The notes under the pieces are model-generated. The model did not search any database and was not told the origin of the DNA. It worked only from the letters and a program-made list of their open reading frames with translations. 64,000 bases of DNA from Microbacterium algeriense (lineage in GTDB: Bacteria > Actinomycetota > Actinomycetes > Actinomycetales > Microbacteriaceae), in assembly GCF_008868005.1 (NCBI RefSeq), contig NZ_WAAO01000001.1, forward strand, positions 62,001-126,000, read 5' to 3'. Of this stretch, positions 48,495 through 56,527 are shown one piece after another (the first letter of the stretch is position 1; every line of letters starts with the position of its first letter). The position numbers and the translations under genes were made by a program.

Positions 48495-51023
48495 ATGGGG
48501 GCTTCTCGCGCTCCACGGGAGGCGCGGATTCCGCGCGTGTCGGCGACCGTGATCGTGCGGCCGCGACTGAACCGCATGCTCGAGACGGACATGCCGCTGA
48601 CTCTGCTGCGCGGAGCGTCCGGGTCGGGCAAGACCACCGCCCTCGTGGGCTGGGCGTCGACGACAGCCACCCGCGTCATCTGGCTGACGGTGACGCCGTC
48701 GTCGTCGACGAGCGACGCCCTCGCCCGCAGCCTGGGACGATGCCTGCACGGCGCGCTCTCCCCGACCTCGCCGCACGACACCGCGGCCGTCGACTGGCAC
48801 GCCATCGGCGAGCTCCTGTGCGACGCCGACGAGCCGATCGCCCTCGTGCTCGACGACGCCGCGACTCTGGATCGGGACGGCGTCTTCGACCTCTGTCGAG
48901 TCGTGGCGGCCGCCCCGCTGGCGCGCCTGATCGTCGCATCGAACCGTCCAGGCGCCTGGGACAGCGACGGCCTCGATCTCGTCATCGACACCACCCGCCT
49001 CTCGCCGGCGGACCTCGCCTTCGACACCGAGGAGATCGGCCGAGCTCTCGACACGGACGAGGACGGCGCCACCGCGGTCCTCGAAGCGACCGGAGGCTTC
49101 GCCGCCGTGATCCGGGCCGTCGCCCTGCGCGGCAAGACCTCGACGGAGACCGCTCTCGCCGAAGTCGCCGCCGCCACGGTCGACGACTACCTCCGCAGCC
49201 GGATGGCCGAGGGCACGTTCGGGGCGGGGGTTCTGGAGGGCCTGATCCGAATCAGCATCACGGACACCGTGGATCTCCCGCTGGCCCAGGCGCTGACCGA
49301 TGACGCCGGGATCGTCGGCGCCCTCGACGAGGCGGAGGCGTTCGGATTCGGACGGTGGTCGTCCGGCCCGCACCGGACCTTCACGATCGCGCCGCCCGCA
49401 CGGACGCTGCTGCGCCGCGAGCTGGTCCGACGGCTCCCGGCCGAGGTCCGGCGGCTCCGGCGGCTCGCGATCGACGGAGCTCTTCGCCGAGGGGCGCCGT
49501 TCGAGGGACTTCGACTCGCGGTGGAGGAAGACGACCTCCACCTCGCCGGCCACGTGATCATGTCGGGGTGGAGCCACCTCCTCGACCACGACGGGCGGGA
49601 GGTCGTCCGCCTCCTCGGCGACCTGCCCCTCGCACGGCTCAAGCAGGAGCCGCTGGTGGCGATGCTGCTCGGGATCTGCCTGAACGCGAACCGGCTTCGT
49701 CGCCTGCGCGGACTGCAGCTGCTGCGCATGGCGGTGTCCGCCGCCAACGCGCGCCGCAGCGGGCTCTCCCCGACCGAGCGGCTCTTCATCTGGACGGCTG
49801 AGAGTGCCGCACTCAGAGTGATCGGCATGCCGGACCGGGCCGGGCAGGTCGCATCGCGCGCGCTGGCCGTGTTCACCGAGACGCCGGAGACCGCCTGGCA
49901 GCAGTACGCGCGGGAGATGCCGCTGCTGTGCACGCACCTGGGCATCTCGCTCTACTACAGCGGTCGTCGCGATCAGGCGGTGCAGCTGTTCGAACAGGCG
50001 GCGTCGCTCGCCGCCGCACAGGGGAGCCGCAACGGCTTCCACGCCATCTGCCTGCTCAGCGGCATCCACGCCCTCAACGGGGATCTGCCCGAGGCTCGAC
50101 ACTATGCCGCGCTCATCCGCGAGGAAGACTGGGACCCCGCCCTGCTCGACGGCTACCGGGGCACCTTCTACCGGGTCGCGGAGGCCATGCTCGCGGTCGA
50201 GGACGGCGACATCGCCTCCGCGAAGCAGCACGCCCGCGTGTTCCTGCCGCACCGGGCCACGATCGAGCACTGGACGACGATGGCGACCGTGGAGGCGTGG
50301 ATCGCCCTGCACGACGGAGACGCGGCGGGAGGACTCGAGCGCCTCGAGTCGTTCGCCCGGATGCGCGGGCGGGAGGCTGGCTCCGCGCACGCGCGTCACG
50401 CGCTCAGCCGTCCCCGGATCCTGCTCCACCTCGCGCTCGGCGACGTGAAGGCCGCCAGAGGCACGAAGCAGCGGGACTCCGGCGCCGATCGGTTCGGAAC
50501 CCTCCTGGAACGTGCGCGGGTCGCCCTCCTGGACGGCCGTGCTCCCGAGGCCGTCCGGCTGCTGTCGCAGACACGGCTCGAGCCGTCGACCTCCCGCGAA
50601 CGCGCCGAGGCGACGGCCGTGCAGAGTGCGGCGCTGCACCGCGTCTCCGCGGCGGCGGCGCAACGGGCGACCGATGCCCTGGCGGCCCAGCTCTCCGACC
50701 GCGAACTGCGCACCCCGCTGGCGCTGCTCAGCGCGGAGGACTTCGCCGCCGTGCGCGCCGACCTCGCGCCCGTCCACGGCTCGCCGCTGCCGACGCGCTC
50801 CGCGCTGCCGTCGTTCGCCGCACGGCCGCGCCTGTCATCGCGCGAGCAGGTCGTCCTCCGCGCCCTCACCACGGGAGCGCCCCTGCCCGAGATCGCGGCC
50901 GACCTCAGCGTGTCACCGAACACGTTGAAGACCCAACTCCGCAGCATCTATCGCAAACTCGATGCCGCGAACCGCACGGAAGCCCTGGAGCAGGCCGCCC
51001 GCCACGGCCTCCTCCCCTCCTGA
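48495..51023 (+). CDS. LuxR-family ATP-binding regulator (LAL/MalT type)
   Basis: 842 residues. A STAND ATPase amino end with Walker A GASGSGKTT (40-48) and Walker B IALVLDDAA (about 114-122); a long TPR-like helical middle; and a LuxR helix-turn-helix at the end (LSSREQVVLRAL, LPEIAADLSVSPNTLKTQLRSIYRKL). Large ATP-binding LuxR proteins activate sugar or secondary-metabolite genes. It has no partner in the same direction, and ends beside the convergent giant surface-protein gene. GGGAGGG precedes the ATG. Confidence 0.9.
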   Translation: MGASRAPREARIPRVSATVIVRPRLNRMLETDMPLTLLRGASGSGKTTALVGWASTTATRVIWLTVTPSSSTSDALARSLGRCLHGALSPTSPHDTAAVDWHAIGELLCDADEPIALVLDDAATLDRDGVFDLCRVVAAAPLARLIVASNRPGAWDSDGLDLVIDTTRLSPADLAFDTEEIGRALDTDEDGATAVLEATGGFAAVIRAVALRGKTSTETALAEVAAATVDDYLRSRMAEGTFGAGVLEGLIRISITDTVDLPLAQALTDDAGIVGALDEAEAFGFGRWSSGPHRTFTIAPPARTLLRRELVRRLPAEVRRLRRLAIDGALRRGAPFEGLRLAVEEDDLHLAGHVIMSGWSHLLDHDGREVVRLLGDLPLARLKQEPLVAMLLGICLNANRLRRLRGLQLLRMAVSAANARRSGLSPTERLFIWTAESAALRVIGMPDRAGQVASRALAVFTETPETAWQQYAREMPLLCTHLGISLYYSGRRDQAVQLFEQAASLAAAQGSRNGFHAICLLSGIHALNGDLPEARHYAALIREEDWDPALLDGYRGTFYRVAEAMLAVEDGDIASAKQHARVFLPHRATIEHWTTMATVEAWIALHDGDAAGGLERLESFARMRGREAGSAHARHALSRPRILLHLALGDVKAARGTKQRDSGADRFGTLLERARVALLDGRAPEAVRLLSQTRLEPSTSRERAEATAVQSAALHRVSAAAAQRATDALAAQLSDRELRTPLALLSAEDFAAVRADLAPVHGSPLPTRSALPSFAARPRLSSREQVVLRALTTGAPLPEIAADLSVSPNTLKTQLRSIYRKLDAANRTEALEQAARHGLLPS

Positions 51024-51046
51024 CCCCCGCTCCCTCCGGCTCGCGC

Positions 51047-51128
51047 GCCGAGTGCACGGCTTCGCGCCGAGTGCACGGCTTGCCGGCGTGGGCAGACCGT
51101 GCACTCGGCGGCAGGCCGTGCGTTCGGC
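51047..51128. repeat. Intergenic four-copy repeat element E (CGAGTGCACGG family)
   Basis: Forward GCCGAGTGCACGGC at 51047-51060 and 51066-51079; inverted CCGTGCACTCGGC at 51097-51109 and GCCGTGCGTTCGGC at 51115-51128. Same motif and layout as element B. It fills the gap between convergent genes ending at 51023 and 51132. Confidence 0.88.
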
Positions 51129-51131
51129 GGA

Positions 51132-54100
51132 TCAGCTCTGCGTCCGGCGGCGGCGCAGCAGCAGGAGCGCGGCGCCGGTGAGGAGCAGGGCCAGAGACAG
51201 ACCAAGCAGCCACGGGGCGAGCTGTCCGCCCGTCAGGGCGAGCGGCGTCAGCACGGGGTTGTCCGTCACACCGGCCGGCGGGGTGATCGGGTCGCCGCCG
51301 GGAGGTGTGGCCGAGGCTGCGGCCACGTTCCGCAGGGTCGCACCCGCGGCGTCGGCGTGCACGGTCACGGAGTACGTGATCACGACGCCCTCCTCTTCGG
51401 CGAGGCTGCCGGTCCAGCGCAGCGTCGTGCCGTCGATCGTCGGCGCGGCCACCGCACGGTCACCCACCGTGGCGGTCGCCGGGCCTCGGAGGTCGGCGTG
51501 CCGCAGCACTCCGGCCAGGTCATCCGTGACGACGACCTCGTCCAGGCCCGTCTCGCCGGTGTTGGTCCCGGTGAGGGTGTAGGTCACGACGCTGCCCGTC
51601 GCGACGGCGGTGCCGGACGCCGGATCGGAGGTCTTGGCGAACGTGAAGCCCGGGGTGCCGACGGGGTTCTCCGTCGTCACCGGCGGCGGGGTGAGCTCGG
51701 CGCCACCCGGGGGCGTCGCCGTCCCCTCGACGGTGTTCGCGATGATCGCACCGCCGGCGTCGCCGCGCACGGTCACCGAGTAGGTGATCGTGACGCGCTG
51801 GCCGACCGCGAGGTCACCGGTCCAGGTGAGCTCGTCCCCATCGACGGCGGGCGCTGCGGCGGTGCCGTCGCTCACGGTCGCCGTGGCGTCGCCGTTGTAG
51901 GCGGCGTGCGCGAGCACACCCGAGAGGTCGTCGACGATGCGGACCGGAGCCAGCGCCGTCTCGCCCGTGTTGATGCCGGTCACGGTGTAGGTGAGGACGC
52001 TGCCCGGGTCGACGCGGATGCCGGAGGCGGGATCCGCGGACTTGCGGAGCTCGAAGCCAGGCTCGTTCACGGGGTGCTCCGTCGTCGCGGGCGGCGTCTC
52101 GATCGGAGGCACTCCCCCCGGCGGAGTCGCAGAGCCGGAGGCCGAGTTCTCGAGGACGGTGCCACCCGCATCCGCCCCCACGGTCACGGAGTACGTGATC
52201 GTGACGGTCTCGCCGACCTGCAGCACACCCGTCCACGACAGGCGGTCCTCGGCCACCGTCGGCGCGGTCGTCGCCGTGCCGCCGATCGTCGCGGTCGCGT
52301 CGTCGTTGTAGTCCGCGTGCGCCAGGACGCCGGAGAGGTCGTCGGCGATGGTGACGGGGTCGAGCACCGTCTCGCCCGTGTTCACGCCGGTCACCGTGTA
52401 GGTGAGGACGCTGCCGGGATCGACCGCCGTGCCCGCGACCGGATCGGCGCTCTTCGAGACGGAGAACCCTGGTTCGTTGACGGGGTTGATGGTGGTGCCG
52501 GGCGGCGGCGTGATGGTCGATCCTCCGGGCGGCGTGGCCGTGGCGGTCGCCGCGTTCTCGATCACGGTGCCGACACCCTCCGCGGTCACGGTCACGGAGT
52601 AGGTGACGGTCACGGTCTGGCCGACCGCGAGGGCTCCCGTCCACGACAGCTCCGCGCCGTCCAGGGTCGCCGCGCCGGCGGAGACGCCCGCGATGCTAGC
52701 CACCGCGTCCGCGTTGAAGGTCGCGGACGGCAGCACGCCGGACAGGTCGTCGGTGATCGTCACCGGGTCGAGCGCCGTCTGGCCCGTGTTGGCGGCCGTC
52801 AGCGTGTACGTGAGCACGTCACCGGCGTCCACCGCGGTGCCCGCAGCCGGGTCGACCGTCTTGGCGAACGTGAAGCCGGGCTCGTTCACGGGGTGCTCCG
52901 TGCTCGACGGCGGCGGCGTGATCGGCGTACCCGGGGTCGTGGGACTCTCGGGGTCGCTCGGGTCGGCGGGGATCAGCGGGGTCGCCTCTCCGGTCGCCGT
53001 GTTCGCGATGGTCTCGCCGCCGGCGGTGGCGTCGACGGTGACCGAGTAGGTGATCACGACGTCCTGGCCGGGCTGCAGCGCGCCGCTCCACGAGAGGGAG
53101 CCGTCGGCCACCCGGACATCGCCGCGGGTCGCGGACACATCGTCGTTGTAGGACGCGTGGGCCAGTGCCGCGCGCAGGTCGTCACCGATCGCGACCGGGT
53201 CGAGGACGGTGTCGCCCGTGTTGCGGCCGGTCACGGTGTACGCGATCACGCTGCCGGGGTCGACGCGGGTACCCGTGGTGGGGTCGGCCGTCTTGGTGAC
53301 GGTGAACCCGGGGGTCGCGACAGGGTGCTCCGTCGTCGCGGGCGGCGGCGTCACCGGAGTGCCGGGCGTGGTCGGGCTGTCCGGGTCGGTCGGATCCGCC
53401 GGGATGAGCGGCGTCGCCTCGCCCGTCGCCGTGTTGCGCAGCAGAACGCCGGTCGCGTCCTCGTGCACCGTCACGGTGTAGGTGATGTCGACGCGATCGC
53501 CCGGGGCGAGGGTGCCGGTCCAGGCGAGCGTGGTGCCGGAGAGCACGACGGAACCGGTGGAGGCCTCGACGTCGCCGCCGTACTCCGCGTTCGCGAGGAC
53601 GGCCGAGAGGTCGTCGACGATCGTCGCGGGGTCGAGGACAGTGTTGCCGGTGTTGAGGCCCGAGACCGTGTAGGTCAGGGTGTCGCCCGCGCGGACGGCG
53701 GTGCCGGAGGCCGGATCGGCCGTCTTGCTCACTTCGAAGCCCGTGTCGACGACGGGGTGCTCCGTCTCCGCCGCCGGCGGGACGATCGGCGTCCCCGGCG
53801 TCTTCGCACCGGAGGGGTCGGACGGATCGACCGGGATCTGCGGAGTCGCCGTTCCGGTGACGACGTTGTGCAGCAGGGCCTTCTCGATACCCGCGTCCAC
53901 CGTCACCGTGTAGCGGATGGTGACGGACTCGCCGCGGGGGATGCCGCCGGTCCAGGTCAGCGTGCTTCCGGAGACCCGAACCGTGCCGCGGTCGGCCGTG
54001 ACGTCGTCGTTGTACGCCGCGGAGTCGAGCACGCCGGACAGGTCGTCGACGATCTCGGCCGGGTCGAGGTCGGTGTCACCCGTGTTGGTGCCGGTGATCG

Positions 54101-56327
54101 TGTAGGTGATCGTGTCGCCCGCGGACACGGCGGTGCCGGAGGCGGGGTCGGCCGACTTCGAGATCGTGAAGCCGGAGCCGATCACGGGGTGCTCGGTGGT
54201 GACCGTCGGCGGGACGATCGGCTCGCCCGGAACCTGCGGTCCGGTCGGGTCCCCCGGGTTCGGGGTGGTCGGCGTGCCGGATCCGGAGACGCTGTTGCGC
54301 AGGATCTCCCCCGAGGCGTCGTCGCCCACCGTGACGGAGTACGTGATGGTCACGGTCTGGCCGGGCTGGAGGGTGCCTGTCCAGGCGAGGTCGTCGCCGT
54401 TCACGGTGGCGCCGCCCGCGGTGAGGGTGGTGCCGTCGATCGTCGTGAGGATGTCATCGTCGTATGCGGCGTGCGCGAGCACCCCGGAGAGATCGTCGGT
54501 GATGGAGGCCGGGTTCAGGACGGTCGCGCCGGTGTTGCGGCCGGTGACCGTGTATTCGATGGTCTGGCCGGGCTCCACGACGCTGCCTGCGGCGGGGACG
54601 GAGGTCTTCGCGACCTCGAAGCCGGCGACAGGGTGCTCGGTCGTGACGGCCGGCGGGACGATCGGGTCGAGCCCGGGCGGGGTGCCCGAGGCCGTGACGC
54701 GGTTGGCGATGCGCTCGCCCTCGACATCGGCATCCACGACGACGGAGTACGTGATCGTGAGCACCTGCCCGGGCTCGAGGGCGCCGGTCCACGCGAGGTC
54801 GTCGCCCGTGACGGTGGCGGCGCCGGACGACACCGGGTCGCCGTCGATCGCCGTCGCCACGTCGCCCTGGTACTCGGCGAACGCGCGCACGCCGGACAGG
54901 TCGTCGGTCACGGTGACCGGGTTGAGGCGGGTGTTGCCGGTGTTCTCGGCCTGCACCGTGTAGGTGAGGCGCTGACCGGCCTGCACGGCGGTGCCGTTCG
55001 CGGGGTCCGACGTCTTGCGCAGCGCGAGGTCCGGCGCGAGCCGGACGTTCGTGAACGTGCAGGTCACGTCGGTGCCGAGCGGGCCGGAGGGCTGGGTCAC
55101 CTGACCGTCCGCGGTGACGGTCACCGGAGTGGTCGATCCATCCGGGTTCACCTGCACGCAGAGGAGCGACTCGTCATAGCGGGTGGGATCGCTCGTGCCG
55201 GTGGCCGTCTCGGAGAGCCGGAAGGTGTCGCCCTGGTTCGTGAAGACCGGTCCCGCGTAGTCGGGCTGCACGCCTGGACGCTCGCCACGCGTGGTCGCGT
55301 CGGTCTGCGCGACCTGGTAGCCGGACGGCGACTGCACACGCAGCGCGAACTGGTCGGTCGCGGCGTGGCGGCCCTCCGGGAGGTCCTTCTTCAGCGTCAG
55401 CGTGTTCGGGAACGTGCAGCTGGCCATGTCGGTGGGCGCGAAGTTTCCCAGAGAGGTCGTGTTGACCGTCTGACCGCGCGGGAGGTCCACCTCGATGATG
55501 CGGTTGCCCCCGCCGGAGACGGAGACGAAGATGTGGCCCAGGTTTCCGAACGCGATGCCGTTCCCCTGCACGCCCGCACCCATGTCGTGCACCTGCTTGG
55601 CGTCGATCGTCGCCGTGCTCGGCTCGAGCGCGGTGGGGAGGTCGGCGGAGTAGATGATGTTGTCGGCGACCAGCACGAGCTGTCCCGAGGCGCTGAACGC
55701 CATGTCGCCGTTGGCGCCGAACGCGCTGCTCCCGGTCGTCGGGCGGAGTGCTCCCACCTGCACGTAGGTCTGCGGCGTGACGTTCTCGTTCCAGGCGTAG
55801 AGGTTGATCGCGCCGCTCGTCGTGCCGCTGGCGAAGTAGTACACGCCCGTGACGGGATGCACGGCGCCACGCAGCACGGACGAGTTCAGCGAGAACGTCG
55901 TGCGCGACGTGACGTCGGTCACGCGGTCGTGCTTGGCGAGGGTCTTCGTTCCCGCGGCGTTCGTCACCGTGTAGGCGTAACGCCCGCTGGACGACACACC
56001 GAGCGCGTTGTTGGAGTGGTCCGCGCCGAGGTTGATGGAGCTGAGACTGCCTCCGTCGCCCTCCGCTCCGCCCTGCACGTTCACGGCGAACTCGCGCACC
56101 TCGGTGGCGCTCTGCACGTAGACGGCTCCCGGCGTGCAGAGGAACGGGTCGGCCGCGGCCGCCGGAGCAGCGGTCAGCGTGCCGCCGATGACGATCATCG
56201 ACGAGGCGACGAGCGCCGTGCTGACCGCGCCGCCGACCACCTTCCTCGCTCGCTTCCGCCAGCGGTCGCGCCGCTCGAGCGGAGCCGTTTCCTGCACCTG
56301 GTGCTTGCGGGCAACACGGAATCCCAT
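51132..56327 (-). CDS. Giant LALTG-anchored surface protein with nine DUF11-type repeats
   Basis: 1731 residues. Extended signal peptide (about 1-60, ending PAAAADP), a beta-propeller-like domain of about 60-300 (GALRPTTGSSAFGANGDMAFSA, GNGIAFGNLGHIFVSV), a SdrD-like or pilus-type domain to about 430, then nine tandem repeats of about 130 residues, each beginning with a form of GFxxxKSADPASGTAV and including LTYTVTGxNTGxTxLDPVxIxDDLSGVLAHAxYNDD. It ends with LALTGG, a membrane helix and RRRRTQS. The ATG at 56327 is preferred over one at 56342 because GGGGAG stands seven bases from it. A sortase-anchored stalk is the likely role. Confidence 0.88.
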   Translation of the reverse strand: MGFRVARKHQVQETAPLERRDRWRKRARKVVGGAVSTALVASSMIVIGGTLTAAPAAAADPFLCTPGAVYVQSATEVREFAVNVQGGAEGDGGSLSSINLGADHSNNALGVSSSGRYAYTVTNAAGTKTLAKHDRVTDVTSRTTFSLNSSVLRGAVHPVTGVYYFASGTTSGAINLYAWNENVTPQTYVQVGALRPTTGSSAFGANGDMAFSASGQLVLVADNIIYSADLPTALEPSTATIDAKQVHDMGAGVQGNGIAFGNLGHIFVSVSGGGNRIIEVDLPRGQTVNTTSLGNFAPTDMASCTFPNTLTLKKDLPEGRHAATDQFALRVQSPSGYQVAQTDATTRGERPGVQPDYAGPVFTNQGDTFRLSETATGTSDPTRYDESLLCVQVNPDGSTTPVTVTADGQVTQPSGPLGTDVTCTFTNVRLAPDLALRKTSDPANGTAVQAGQRLTYTVQAENTGNTRLNPVTVTDDLSGVRAFAEYQGDVATAIDGDPVSSGAATVTGDDLAWTGALEPGQVLTITYSVVVDADVEGERIANRVTASGTPPGLDPIVPPAVTTEHPVAGFEVAKTSVPAAGSVVEPGQTIEYTVTGRNTGATVLNPASITDDLSGVLAHAAYDDDILTTIDGTTLTAGGATVNGDDLAWTGTLQPGQTVTITYSVTVGDDASGEILRNSVSGSGTPTTPNPGDPTGPQVPGEPIVPPTVTTEHPVIGSGFTISKSADPASGTAVSAGDTITYTITGTNTGDTDLDPAEIVDDLSGVLDSAAYNDDVTADRGTVRVSGSTLTWTGGIPRGESVTIRYTVTVDAGIEKALLHNVVTGTATPQIPVDPSDPSGAKTPGTPIVPPAAETEHPVVDTGFEVSKTADPASGTAVRAGDTLTYTVSGLNTGNTVLDPATIVDDLSAVLANAEYGGDVEASTGSVVLSGTTLAWTGTLAPGDRVDITYTVTVHEDATGVLLRNTATGEATPLIPADPTDPDSPTTPGTPVTPPPATTEHPVATPGFTVTKTADPTTGTRVDPGSVIAYTVTGRNTGDTVLDPVAIGDDLRAALAHASYNDDVSATRGDVRVADGSLSWSGALQPGQDVVITYSVTVDATAGGETIANTATGEATPLIPADPSDPESPTTPGTPITPPPSSTEHPVNEPGFTFAKTVDPAAGTAVDAGDVLTYTLTAANTGQTALDPVTITDDLSGVLPSATFNADAVASIAGVSAGAATLDGAELSWTGALAVGQTVTVTYSVTVTAEGVGTVIENAATATATPPGGSTITPPPGTTINPVNEPGFSVSKSADPVAGTAVDPGSVLTYTVTGVNTGETVLDPVTIADDLSGVLAHADYNDDATATIGGTATTAPTVAEDRLSWTGVLQVGETVTITYSVTVGADAGGTVLENSASGSATPPGGVPPIETPPATTEHPVNEPGFELRKSADPASGIRVDPGSVLTYTVTGINTGETALAPVRIVDDLSGVLAHAAYNGDATATVSDGTAAAPAVDGDELTWTGDLAVGQRVTITYSVTVRGDAGGAIIANTVEGTATPPGGAELTPPPVTTENPVGTPGFTFAKTSDPASGTAVATGSVVTYTLTGTNTGETGLDEVVVTDDLAGVLRHADLRGPATATVGDRAVAAPTIDGTTLRWTGSLAEEEGVVITYSVTVHADAAGATLRNVAAASATPPGGDPITPPAGVTDNPVLTPLALTGGQLAPWLLGLSLALLLTGAALLLLRRRRTQS

Positions 56328-56508
56328 GACTGCTCTCCCCATTCATCGCGTCCCGGTGCGCACACGCGCACACGGAAGCCCCGCCCCCTCAGGCGACCGC
56401 CGAGCACCCCTCGGGCAGGGTGGACTCGGTCCGGGCCTCCGTCAGCCTGCCGGTCCGAGCCCGAGCGTCCCGGTCGAACCGGGAGAATTCACCCCGCCTT
56501 TTCACCCC

Positions 56509-56525
56509 CCCGCCCCGTCGGCGGG
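56509..56525 (-). terminator. Small hairpin just after the ABC permease stop codon
   Basis: CCCGCC (56509-56514) pairs with GGCGGG (56520-56525); loop CCGTC. It begins two bases after the permease stop. A further hairpin CCCGGT-CGA-ACCGGG (56469-56483) lies downstream in the 200-bp gap before the surface-protein gene; nothing else is seen there. Confidence 0.5.
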
Positions 56526-56527
56526 AA

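Noticed and set aside
51660-55020. Possible CRISPR-like or satellite array
   Set aside because: The repeats are about 390 bp coding units of DUF11-type domains, not short repeats with unique spacers.
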